Shown: piece by piece, positions 25,745-33,974 of the stretch
How the letters are laid out: each line of letters opens with the position of its first letter
Numbering within the stretch: position 1 is the stretch's first letter
From: Candidatus Muiribacterium halophilum
GTDB lineage: Bacteria > Muiribacteriota > Muiribacteriia > Muiribacteriales > Muiribacteriaceae
DNA: 64,000 nucleotides
Direction: 5' to 3'
NCBI GenBank assembly: GCA_002869225.1
Contig: PKTG01000122.1
Location: 96,071 to 160,070 of the forward strand
Made by a program: the position numbers and the translations under genes
The notes under the pieces: model-generated
Told to the model about the DNA's origin: nothing
Seen by the model: only the letters and a program-made list of their open reading frames with translations
Database searches by the model: none

Positions 25745-28177
25745 ATGTTATCTTTAATCGTTGATCAGACAAATAGAGTTTGTTGTCTTTTTGAAAATCA
25801 CGAACTTATCTGTTCGCAATTCGAGGATAGATTTTCAAGAAATTCAAAAGATATTGTTTTCTCAATAAAAAGATTACTTGATGAATGTGATCTGCAATTC
25901 TCTCATATAAACAACTTTATTTATATTGGAAAAGATGTACAGCGTTTCAATGCGATCCTTAATCTGAATCTTCTAGATGATTATGATCATCTTAATAGAA
26001 AAGAGATAATAAAAATGGATAAGGAAGAATCTGAATTATTTTTTCTTATAAAGAAATATAATCTAAAAAAAGCTGCGGCTGTAGTCTGGGAAATCGATTA
26101 TGTTGAGGTATATCTACTCGATGATGGTAAACTAAAAAAAGCTTTGTTTGATGTTGATGAGGATAATAGTATAAAAGATTACTTTAAGATTTTAAAGAAT
26201 GAAGTATCCAAGGATCTTATTACCAGATTAACTATTGCTTCGTTTTTAGGTGATCTTTCACTCTACGATGAGATAAAAAAGGAATGTCTGATCTTTGAAC
26301 CTGACGGAAGATTTAATCTAAACAGAGATTCACTTATCAAATGGATAAATGATTTTAAAGATGATCCCAGACTTATATACTCACTAAAAAAGATTACAGA
26401 TGATATATTGATTCACGTTTTTAATTATATAAGATTTCTTACAAAGGAAAACAATCTTATAATTTCTGGTAAAATACCTTCTATTTCTCTTGCCTATGGA
26501 AAGATGCAGGAATATATTCCGTTTGAGAGGGCTTTTTATGAATTAAAAAAGGAATCCTCTTCAACATGCAGGGGTGCTCTTGAAAAACTTTTTTATGATA
26601 AAGGAAAAGAAAACAGTTTTGAAGAGGACGAGAAAGAAATAGCATCCCTTGTAAAAGGTCTTTTTTCTGACTTTCACTCTGAAAAATTGGAGAACATCTC
26701 AAAGTATTTTTATTATATGGATGATGATGTTTTGGTGATGATAAAAGATTATCTTGAAAAATGTGATAGGATAAAAATAAATTTTTCACACCGAAATACA
26801 GTTATATCATCATCTGGTGTAAAAGCCTGGTCGAGACTTTATTTTTATTTTTTTGCAAGATTCAAGGAAAGTGGATATCCTGTCATATTGAATTATAATG
26901 TGATGGCATTTTTTAAAAAAAATAGCGGTTTATGGGAAATAGCAGATCTTGAGTTCTATTCCTCGAATAATCTTCCAATACTTACACTGGAACTTTCCAA
27001 TTCATGCAATTACAAATGTATTATGTGTGATACAAACAGACATAGAAAAAAAGCTTTTATGTCTTTTGAGACTTTTAAGAATGTCATAGATTCACTTGAA
27101 GGATTTAAAGTGGGTACAATAACACCTTTCTGGCTCGGAGAACCGCTGCTTAACCCTGATTTTGAAAATATGATCGATTATGCATTTGAAAAGAATCAAG
27201 ATAACAAAAGATTTATATCCTTTACAATTAATACAAACGCTTCTTTACTTGATAAGTCAAAGACAGAGGCCGTTTTGAGGAATGCTAAAAGAAAAGGTAT
27301 GAATGAGAATACCTTTATAAGGATTCATTTCTCTTTGGATTCTAACGATCCCGATACTTATAGAAAAATACACGGTGCTGGAAATCTGAATAAGGTGAAA
27401 GAAAATATAAAGTATTTCCTAAAAAGAAGAAAAGAGGAAGGCCTTAATTACCCGAAAATAACCTTAGCACTTATTGTTATGAAGGAAAACTTTGATGAGG
27501 TAAGGGATTTTGTCGATCATTGGAGCGATGTTCTTGAGAATTATGGGGTTGATTATTATAAGACATGGGACTGGCCTTGGCTTGAAAAGGATGCTATTTA
27601 TTTACGGCGACTTGATTGTAGTGAGCAGGATGAGGCTGAAAAGATGCATTTTTCGGTAATTGAGAGTCTGAACTTCTTTAAAGAAGAATCTGGAGTTGAG
27701 TTTCAGGAAACGGTAGAACAGATAACTGTAAACAGTGAAAAAAAAGATGAAGAACCACAAACCACGGACCACAAACCAAAAACTGATGAACAAATAAAGG
27801 ATAATAACGGAAGGATACTTAATACTGATAGTGTGCTTATAAAAGAGAATATGGATTTTTTTATAAGAAGACCTTGTCCAGCTTTATGGAAGACACCAAT
27901 CGTCAATACAGATGGCGAGGTTACAGTTTGTTGTTTTGATATTGACCTTAGTCTTAGGATAGGAAATATTAACGAAAGAGACCTAAAAGAAATATGGAAT
28001 GGGGATACGATAAACAGTTGGAGAAACTTTCATCTTAGGGGTGATTTTAACAGGGTCGATAGATGTTCAAGGTGTCATAACATAAATTCTCCTACAATGA
28101 AGAATTCAGAATTTATTGAGTATCTGCTTGATAAAGATGATATTACCGAAATAGAAAAAGCTCATTTTCTAAATTAA
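25745..28177 (+). CDS. degenerate carbamoyltransferase (NodU/CmcH-like) fused to radical-SAM/SPASM
   Basis: 810 residues. Residues about 1-400 follow the NodU/CmcH/TobZ carbamoyltransferase pattern. There is a DRFSRNSKD early motif (family EERFsRxKhd). A segment LIISGKIPSISLAYGK takes the place of the family's cLsGGvalNsvanGk, followed by a SSSTCRGALEKLFY equivalent of GDAGxAlGAAl. A domain near 345-400 includes GYPVILNYNVMAFF, where the family has GvPvlLNTSFN. The metal-binding HHxxHA motif is missing, so the transferase half is probably inactive. Residues about 415-620 are a radical-SAM barrel with the 4Fe-4S motif CNYKCIMC. The C-terminus (about 695-790) is SPASM-like, with CCFD and CSRCHN cysteines. 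A 30-residue hydrophilic insertion lies near 660-690 (see repeat). Confidence 0.7.
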   Translation: MLSLIVDQTNRVCCLFENHELICSQFEDRFSRNSKDIVFSIKRLLDECDLQFSHINNFIYIGKDVQRFNAILNLNLLDDYDHLNRKEIIKMDKEESELFFLIKKYNLKKAAAVVWEIDYVEVYLLDDGKLKKALFDVDEDNSIKDYFKILKNEVSKDLITRLTIASFLGDLSLYDEIKKECLIFEPDGRFNLNRDSLIKWINDFKDDPRLIYSLKKITDDILIHVFNYIRFLTKENNLIISGKIPSISLAYGKMQEYIPFERAFYELKKESSSTCRGALEKLFYDKGKENSFEEDEKEIASLVKGLFSDFHSEKLENISKYFYYMDDDVLVMIKDYLEKCDRIKINFSHRNTVISSSGVKAWSRLYFYFFARFKESGYPVILNYNVMAFFKKNSGLWEIADLEFYSSNNLPILTLELSNSCNYKCIMCDTNRHRKKAFMSFETFKNVIDSLEGFKVGTITPFWLGEPLLNPDFENMIDYAFEKNQDNKRFISFTINTNASLLDKSKTEAVLRNAKRKGMNENTFIRIHFSLDSNDPDTYRKIHGAGNLNKVKENIKYFLKRRKEEGLNYPKITLALIVMKENFDEVRDFVDHWSDVLENYGVDYYKTWDWPWLEKDAIYLRRLDCSEQDEAEKMHFSVIESLNFFKEESGVEFQETVEQITVNSEKKDEEPQTTDHKPKTDEQIKDNNGRILNTDSVLIKENMDFFIRRPCPALWKTPIVNTDGEVTVCCFDIDLSLRIGNINERDLKEIWNGDTINSWRNFHLRGDFNRVDRCSRCHNINSPTMKNSEFIEYLLDKDDITEIEKAHFLN
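27724..27786 (+). repeat. small dispersed-repeat-type insertion inside a coding gene
   Basis: The stretch includes AACTGTAAACAGTG and ACCACAAACCACGGACCACA. It resembles the short CAGTAAACAGTAA and GGTCCGTGGTTTGTGGT repeats that I know as intergenic low-complexity repeats in Bacteroidota and related genomes. Here it is in frame within the radical-SAM gene and encodes a charged linker (EPQTTDHKPKTDEQ). A second example of the CAGTAAA type is at 49501-49521. Confidence 0.5.
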
Positions 28178-28183
28178 ACAAAA

Positions 28184-29527
28184 TCAAAAATTAAGTCTGA
28201 AAGAATCATTAAATCCGATAGAGTCTGAAATAGGTCTATAGAATTTAAAAAGCATAGTAGAACCTGATGATATTTTTATATCATCTTTATTACCCGTGTT
28301 CAATTTTCTTTTTAACTCAATCCTGATCTTCCCTTGGTAAAAAGGTGATTCTTTATTATCATTATTAAGATAACTTGAAATAATAATATCTTTTTGACTT
28401 TCCGTTGGATTAAAGTTTATTTTCGCAGGGATGAATATTTTTGATATAGGTCTGAACTGCTCAAAATTCGGTGCAAATGTAAATACTGAAGGAACACTTC
28501 CTTTATCCGGTTTTATATATATATAATTATTTCTTCCCTGGGAGTCTTTGATATTGTCGGTTTCCATATCAGAATCAGCAGGTAGCTTTTTTTTATTTCT
28601 TGTAATGTTGACATAAAAATCAGGTATATTTTTGTTTACATTGTTTGCATATTCCCACTTCCATAGATCTATGTCGACTTCTGATCTTTTACCGTTTATA
28701 TAATCGATATATTCCTTTTCATCAGAAAGCATGATGTCGAATTCCAAATAAGAAGGAAACTTGATACCTTCATAGAACATACTTAGAGTCTCTTCGTTAT
28801 AACTCATAAAGTAAATATCGGAATGCTTTGCAGTTGGCTCCTTAAGATCGTATTCAATATATAAATACATATATTTATCATCGTAGGCACCGCTTAAACT
28901 ACAATCGGAAAGTTTGATTAGAGGTCCGTAATCATTATCCCTTATGTAATCTACCATTATAGGAACACTTACCTTTTTTAACTGTATATCTTTAAAGTTA
29001 AGTTCCTTTGAGAACGTCTGATTGTTCTCAATATTTTTATAGAGTTTGAAATTTATATGTCTAAAAGGATCTTTAATAAGTATATGATCATTCTGTATGT
29101 CAATAACTTCAAGATATGCAAGATTTGATTGCAGCTCTTTATCTGAGATATTAAGAAAATCTTCCAGTGGATCAAGGTGCAAAAGGCTAAAATCAGGTAC
29201 AGGGATAGAATACTTTGAAAAATCGTTTTTCATATCTTTTAATATTTCTCGTTTTTTCTTATCTACCATCGTACTTGAGATAAAATCTCTTGCCTGTGTG
29301 AGTTCAGCTTCTGATTCATCAAGACTTTTAAGTCTGTCCCCTTTTTTTACAGTGAAGGTCTTACTTTCTCTTTTATCAAATATTGTTGCTCTTAATGTAT
29401 TGCCTGAACCTTCTACATTCTTTAGTACGTAAGGGAAAGATGCAGAGTCTGCATCGACAAGGTTAGTCTCAGTAGCTTGACAAAGTATAGAAACTCCTAT
29501 AAATATTAACAGTAATATTTTTTTCAT
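28184..29527 (-). CDS. secreted protein of unknown function
   Basis: 447 residues with a signal peptide (KKILLLIFIGVSILCQA). The start at 29527 puts the signal peptide at the N-terminus; a longer ATG start would add 12 residues. The C-terminal half is beta-rich with a lysine/aspartate-rich surface (LSGAYDDKYMYLYIEYDLKE), which resembles carbohydrate-binding or family-9 CBM-like beta-sandwich modules; this is weak. It converges on the radical-SAM fusion (seven bases apart) and diverges from hisS. Confidence 0.6.
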   Translation of the reverse strand: MKKILLLIFIGVSILCQATETNLVDADSASFPYVLKNVEGSGNTLRATIFDKRESKTFTVKKGDRLKSLDESEAELTQARDFISSTMVDKKKREILKDMKNDFSKYSIPVPDFSLLHLDPLEDFLNISDKELQSNLAYLEVIDIQNDHILIKDPFRHINFKLYKNIENNQTFSKELNFKDIQLKKVSVPIMVDYIRDNDYGPLIKLSDCSLSGAYDDKYMYLYIEYDLKEPTAKHSDIYFMSYNEETLSMFYEGIKFPSYLEFDIMLSDEKEYIDYINGKRSEVDIDLWKWEYANNVNKNIPDFYVNITRNKKKLPADSDMETDNIKDSQGRNNYIYIKPDKGSVPSVFTFAPNFEQFRPISKIFIPAKINFNPTESQKDIIISSYLNNDNKESPFYQGKIRIELKRKLNTGNKDDIKISSGSTMLFKFYRPISDSIGFNDSFRLNF

Positions 29528-29574
29528 ATATTTTATGATAGATTGTGGAATAAATTTTGTCAAGGAGAAGTGTT

Positions 29575-30888
29575 ATGTCATATATAAAACCAAAGCTCTT
29601 GAAAGGATTCAGAGACCTACTACCAGAAGAAGCTATTATACAAAAAGAGTTTTTTAAAGTTATATCTGAAGTGTTTGAAAGTTTTGGTTTCTCTCCTATT
29701 GATACCCCTGCTCTCGAATATTACGATATCCTTACTGGAAAAGGTGGAGGAGAAAACGAAAAACTGATGTATCGTTTTAACGATAATGGTGGTAGGGATG
29801 TTGGTATGCGTTATGATCTTACCGTGCCACTTGCAAGATTCATTGGTCTGAATCAGAATGAACTAAACTTCCCTTTCAGACGCTATCATATTGCACCGGT
29901 TTGGCGTGCTGAGAACACTCAGAAAGGAAGATACAGAGAGTTCTATCAATGTGATTGTGATATTGTAGGTTCTGATTCTTATCTAGCCGATAGCGAGATA
30001 CTTATGTTAATGGACAGTGTATTAAACAGAATGGATATCAAAGATTATGAGATAAGGATAAACGATAGAAATATTCTTGAGGACCTTTTTAAACTTCTTG
30101 AAATAAAAGAGGATAAAATAATCAGTTTTGCAACTTTAATGGATAAAAAGGATAAGATGTCTGAGTCCGTCTTCAAGGAAAAGAGTCTTGAGTTTTTGAA
30201 AGACAATGAGAAACATAAGCAATTTCTTGATTTTCTATCCTGTGATTCTCTTGATTCTCTCGATGAGTTTTTTAAAGATACAAAGGTATATGAAAATACA
30301 AGTATATATATTAGAAGATTAAAGGACACTTTTTCAATATGTAAGGAAAACGGAAAAGGAAATAATATTAGTTATTGTCCTTTTATTATAAGAGGACTTG
30401 ATTATTACACAGGTATAGTATTTGAGACAGTATTAAAGGATAGTCTTTCCTATGGTGCTGTTTTTTCGGGTGGAAGATATGACAAACTAGCAGGAATGTT
30501 CTCGAAGAATGCTGATTACTCTTGTGTTGGAGCATCTATTGGTATATCAAGGCTTATTTCAGCATTAAAAGAACGTGGTTTTTTTGAAAAGGATAAGGTC
30601 TGTGTTGCAGATATACTGATCATGAACATGGATAAAAGATATCATGGAAAATATATAAATATAGCAAATGTGCTTCGAGATAATTGCTTAAAAGTAGAGG
30701 TTTATCTAAATGATGATAAGCTTAAAAAACAGTTTAAATTTGCTTCGAAAAACGGATACTCCTTTTCTATTATCGCTGGTGAAGATGAACTTGCGAATGA
30801 TATAGTTAAAGTTAAATCCCTAAAGGCTTTTGAAGAAAATGAGATGAAAATTGATGATCTGGTAGGTTTTTTTAAAAATACTCTTTAA
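29575..30888 (+). CDS. hisS: histidyl-tRNA synthetase
   Basis: Class II aminoacyl-tRNA synthetase, 437 residues. Motifs: the N-terminal PKLLKGFRDLLPEE, motif 2 VWRAENTQKGRYREFYQCD, the histidine-specific RGLDYYTGIVFE, and motif 3 CVGASIGISRL. A C-terminal anticodon-binding domain runs from about 345 to 437. The ATG at 29575 is chosen because AAGGAG precedes it. The last 17 bases overlap the 3' end of the convergent radical-SAM gene. Confidence 0.95.
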   Translation: MSYIKPKLLKGFRDLLPEEAIIQKEFFKVISEVFESFGFSPIDTPALEYYDILTGKGGGENEKLMYRFNDNGGRDVGMRYDLTVPLARFIGLNQNELNFPFRRYHIAPVWRAENTQKGRYREFYQCDCDIVGSDSYLADSEILMLMDSVLNRMDIKDYEIRINDRNILEDLFKLLEIKEDKIISFATLMDKKDKMSESVFKEKSLEFLKDNEKHKQFLDFLSCDSLDSLDEFFKDTKVYENTSIYIRRLKDTFSICKENGKGNNISYCPFIIRGLDYYTGIVFETVLKDSLSYGAVFSGGRYDKLAGMFSKNADYSCVGASIGISRLISALKERGFFEKDKVCVADILIMNMDKRYHGKYINIANVLRDNCLKVEVYLNDDKLKKQFKFASKNGYSFSIIAGEDELANDIVKVKSLKAFEENEMKIDDLVGFFKNTL

Positions 30889-31900
30889 AGAAATCCGGAG
30901 AAATATTACATTCTCTATAAAGACAGTCTTTACATTTTTTTGGATATTTACCATTGTAGCAGGATAATCTTCTCTGCTCGGCAATGGGTCCCATCCATAT
31001 ATCACTAAATGGTGCTCTGTTGGTGTTGCCAAGTTTAAGTGACATCTCGGGATCATTATTGCAATATCCTACATCCCCATTAAATCTAACTATTGGCATT
31101 GTCCATAATTTTTCGCAGGCAAGTGGTTTTTTATCTCTAGTATTGATAAGAGGATCCGGTTTTCTTTCGATTATCCGGTTAGTCATATTTTCTTCTTCTA
31201 AAAACCTTATCAATCTCGGTTTCAGACTTCTGTGAAGCATGTCTGCGTTTTCCTGATGTTTTCTGGTTATGAGTTTTCTGAAGTATATATAATCTTTTTT
31301 TATGCAGGTATCCTCTTCAAAAAGGATAGGAATACCTGGGATCTTTTTATTCCAGTATCTTATAAAGTCCTTTGATTCTTTTATATTCTCTTCCATAACT
31401 ATAAACTGTAATCTAAGGAAGATATTTTGTGGTCTGTTCTTAAGGATATAATCAATATTATCTATGACTTCCTTATATATCCCACCTTTTCTTATTCTTG
31501 AATAAGTATTTTCTGAGGCTGCATCAAGAGAGATGAATAGAAATATGTCATTTTTGATCTTTTCAAGGTTGTGAAAGACTCTATTTGTGAGAAAAGAAGT
31601 ATTTGTATCCATTGCAAGGCAGTTAAAAAAATCATTTTTCTCTGCTAGAAATTCGAAGAAAAAATTAATATCTGGATGTATTAGGGCTTCTCCGAGCCAT
31701 GAAAGTTTAAGTCCCTGAAAAAATAAACCATTTGCTCTTATATCATCTATTATTCTTATAAACATCTTCTTACTCATAAACCCTCTTTCATTCATGTCTA
31801 CCTTTTCTCTATAACACATAAGACAGTTATAATTACAAAGGTTTGTGAGTTCAAGAGTAAGAAATGGTCTTACACTATTTAGAAGTTCTATCTTATTCAT
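30872..31900 (-). CDS. radical-SAM/SPASM protein
   Basis: 342-residue radical-SAM enzyme with the cluster motif CNYNCLMC (about 24-31, CxxxCxxC) and a C-terminal SPASM-like region with CEKLW, CNNDPE and CKDCLYREC cysteines (about 265-335). It is a stand-alone paralogue of the C-terminal half of the 25745 fusion, sharing TLELTNLCNYNC and the tail W-x-M/T-P-I-V. It overlaps the sensor kinase gene by eight bases, so it is the third gene of the regulator-kinase-radical-SAM operon. Substrate unknown; peptide or surface-sugar modification are options. Confidence 0.8.
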   Translation of the reverse strand: MNKIELLNSVRPFLTLELTNLCNYNCLMCYREKVDMNERGFMSKKMFIRIIDDIRANGLFFQGLKLSWLGEALIHPDINFFFEFLAEKNDFFNCLAMDTNTSFLTNRVFHNLEKIKNDIFLFISLDAASENTYSRIRKGGIYKEVIDNIDYILKNRPQNIFLRLQFIVMEENIKESKDFIRYWNKKIPGIPILFEEDTCIKKDYIYFRKLITRKHQENADMLHRSLKPRLIRFLEEENMTNRIIERKPDPLINTRDKKPLACEKLWTMPIVRFNGDVGYCNNDPEMSLKLGNTNRAPFSDIWMGPIAEQRRLSCYNGKYPKKCKDCLYRECNISPDFFKEYF

Positions 31901-33263
31901 TTGGTATCTGCACTTTTATGTATTTCCCATCTATGGAATTCTCAACTTCCAGTTTATATGAGTTTTTGCTTATAAGCCTGTTTATTATCTTTGAACCACG
32001 ACCGTTCCCGTTATCTTTCACGTTGTTTATCTCACGGTAATTTATACCGTCATGGTTTAAAAAAGCTAATCTGTCAATGTTTTCACCATCATCAAAAACT
32101 CCGACTTCCAGTTTTTCCTGATCATATGAGACTTGAAGTCCTACTTTTTTTCGTGAATATTTCACTGCGTTTGTTATAAGATTGATGAAGATATGATCAA
32201 GAGAGCTTTTGTTTATGTTTATCTTCTTATGATGAAGTTCGTTTGGTATTGTGCAGAAGAATTGTCTTTTGTTATTTTGTGATATCTGTTCTGATAGTTT
32301 TCTAAGTTCATTAAAATAATCATAGAGCTCTATCTCTTCCTTATCTTTGATCAACTTTTCCGGAGATAAATAAATGGATAGTTCATCTATTAGAAATCTG
32401 ATCTTATCAAAAGATGTTTCCATTATATCAAGAAATTCCGGTTCAAAGTAATTGTCCTCTGGAAGAAAGTCTCTAGCGTTCATAAATACGTTAAGAGATG
32501 GTGATATATCGTGTAAAAACTCATGCAGGAATTCTTTGAGATCATCCGATGACCTCTCCTCATTGATTTTTGTATCTTTTAATACACATCTTTTATCTTT
32601 TGAAGGGTTGTGAAGGTGAAAGATTTTCATTATATCTTCCAGCATTATTTCAAAGGCTTCTCCTGTTATATCATTTTCCAATGTGGTGAAGATCTCGGAT
32701 ACCACTATTCTATCAAAAGATTTTTGTAGAATATCTATTTCACTCATAAGTAAACTTTCAACAGAATTATTTGATATAATAAGGATTGAATCAGGTGCTT
32801 CTTCATATTTAAGCAGATTTTTTCTGTCACTGATACAGTATATATTTCCAAATCCGTAAAGGTTTAATATGTTTTTTAAAAGCACAGAGATCGATTTATC
32901 TTTGTGAAACAGAAAGATGTTAAGAAGTATCTCGTTGGATCTTCCTGATATTTTATTTAGTACTCTAATAGCGAGTTCTTTTTTTTCGAATATGGGGATT
33001 ATCTTATGTACCCCAAGGAGTTTTATAGTCTTAAATATCTTATCGGATACATTCACAAGGATTATAGATATATCCTTTTGAAAAGCCATTGAGTTAAGTC
33101 GCATTATCTCGTATATACCAGTTGAGTCTATAGTTATGTTATCTTTAAAATCAAGGAGAATAGTACTGCTTGCCTTATCCAGCAGTTCTTCAAGATTCGC
33201 CCTGCGTTTGTATGGCAGAGGTGAAATGTACCTTTCAGGAATTTTAAATTCTACATAATCCAT
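31893..33263 (-). CDS. STAS-domain / histidine-kinase-like signalling protein
   Basis: 456 residues, no membrane segment. Residues about 1-110 form a STAS domain (FKDNITIDSTGIYEIMRLN, with the DSTG phosphosite). A middle region (110-220) may be a degenerate receiver-like domain. Then come a dimerisation-like helix with FLHEFLHDISPS (about 235-247; a possible phospho-His) and an HATPase domain with N box NLITNAVKYS, G1 DDGENI and G2 GNGRGSKIINRL (about 360-455). It is partner of the response regulator nine bases upstream. The STAS plus kinase combination suggests a partner-switching link. Confidence 0.75.
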   Translation of the reverse strand: MDYVEFKIPERYISPLPYKRRANLEELLDKASSTILLDFKDNITIDSTGIYEIMRLNSMAFQKDISIILVNVSDKIFKTIKLLGVHKIIPIFEKKELAIRVLNKISGRSNEILLNIFLFHKDKSISVLLKNILNLYGFGNIYCISDRKNLLKYEEAPDSILIISNNSVESLLMSEIDILQKSFDRIVVSEIFTTLENDITGEAFEIMLEDIMKIFHLHNPSKDKRCVLKDTKINEERSSDDLKEFLHEFLHDISPSLNVFMNARDFLPEDNYFEPEFLDIMETSFDKIRFLIDELSIYLSPEKLIKDKEEIELYDYFNELRKLSEQISQNNKRQFFCTIPNELHHKKININKSSLDHIFINLITNAVKYSRKKVGLQVSYDQEKLEVGVFDDGENIDRLAFLNHDGINYREINNVKDNGNGRGSKIINRLISKNSYKLEVENSIDGKYIKVQIPNE

Positions 33264-33272
33264 TCATAAATA

Positions 33273-33818
33273 TTAAATGATTTTTCTTATTTTATCAAGA
33301 AGTTCATCTGGTGAAAACGGTTTTAATATGTATGAATCTGCGTTTACTTTTTTATAATTGTTCTTAACCGCTTTTAGGTCTATTCCTGTTACGAGTATTA
33401 TAGGTATGTCCTTGGTGTTTTCATCTTCTTTTAAGGCTCTGCAAACTTCATAACCATCAATAGAAGGCATCATAATATCAAGCAATACAAGATCGGGTTT
33501 TTCAGTTATGACTTTTATTCCCAACTTTACTGCATCGCAAACTGTTATAACATTGTAGTTTTCTGTATTTAATACAGAGTCCATTAGTTCCAATATATCG
33601 ACATCATCGTCTACGATAAGTATTTTCTTTTTTCCAGATTTGTTAGAAGCATTTATAAATTCCATAAGATCTTTTTTATAGATCCTGTAATGTCCACCTG
33701 GAGTTGTGAAAGCTTTTATTTTCCCTGTTCTAAGATAATTTTTCATAGTTGAATGACTTACTTTTAGAAATTTACATGCTTCGGTAGTGTTTAAGATCTC
33801 TTCACCAATGTTTTCCAT
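33273..33818 (-). CDS. response regulator with N-terminal excisionase/MerR-type HTH
   Basis: 181 residues. The N-terminal about 60 form an excisionase-type winged helix (TTEACKFLKVSHSTMKNYLR, then GHYRIYKKDLMEFI). The C-terminal about 115 form a receiver domain with acidic DDD (IVDDDVDI), phospho-Asp LVLLDIMMP, Thr ILVTG and Lys ILKPFSP. The order is reversed from most DNA-binding regulators, where the receiver comes first. An AAGGGAGA ribosome-binding site and a strong promoter (33870-33898) precede it. Confidence 0.85.
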   Translation of the reverse strand: MENIGEEILNTTEACKFLKVSHSTMKNYLRTGKIKAFTTPGGHYRIYKKDLMEFINASNKSGKKKILIVDDDVDILELMDSVLNTENYNVITVCDAVKLGIKVITEKPDLVLLDIMMPSIDGYEVCRALKEDENTKDIPIILVTGIDLKAVKNNYKKVNADSYILKPFSPDELLDKIRKII

Positions 33819-33869
33819 ATTATCTCCCTTTTCGCAGCCTTGAAATGACGTAATTTATCTTTTTTATCC

Positions 33870-33898
33870 ATTTTAGCCATAAACGACTATTTTGTCAA
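33870..33898 (-). promoter_or_regulatory. sigma70-type promoter of the response-regulator operon
   Basis: On the minus strand, a perfect -35 TTGACA (33893-33898) is separated by 17 bases from -10 TAAAAT (33870-33875), about 50 bases upstream of the regulator's ATG. It is one of the clearest promoters in the window. Confidence 0.7.
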
Positions 33899-33974
33899 AT
33901 TGAAAAAGTATTGAAAAAAATATGGTAAATAGGTAAAAAATAACATCGAGGTGACAGGTCATTAGGAAAACTGT

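Noticed and set aside
27724-27786. Short mobile element with terminal repeats.
   Set aside because: No target-site duplication or inverted ends could be recognised; only the repeat-like composition is visible.
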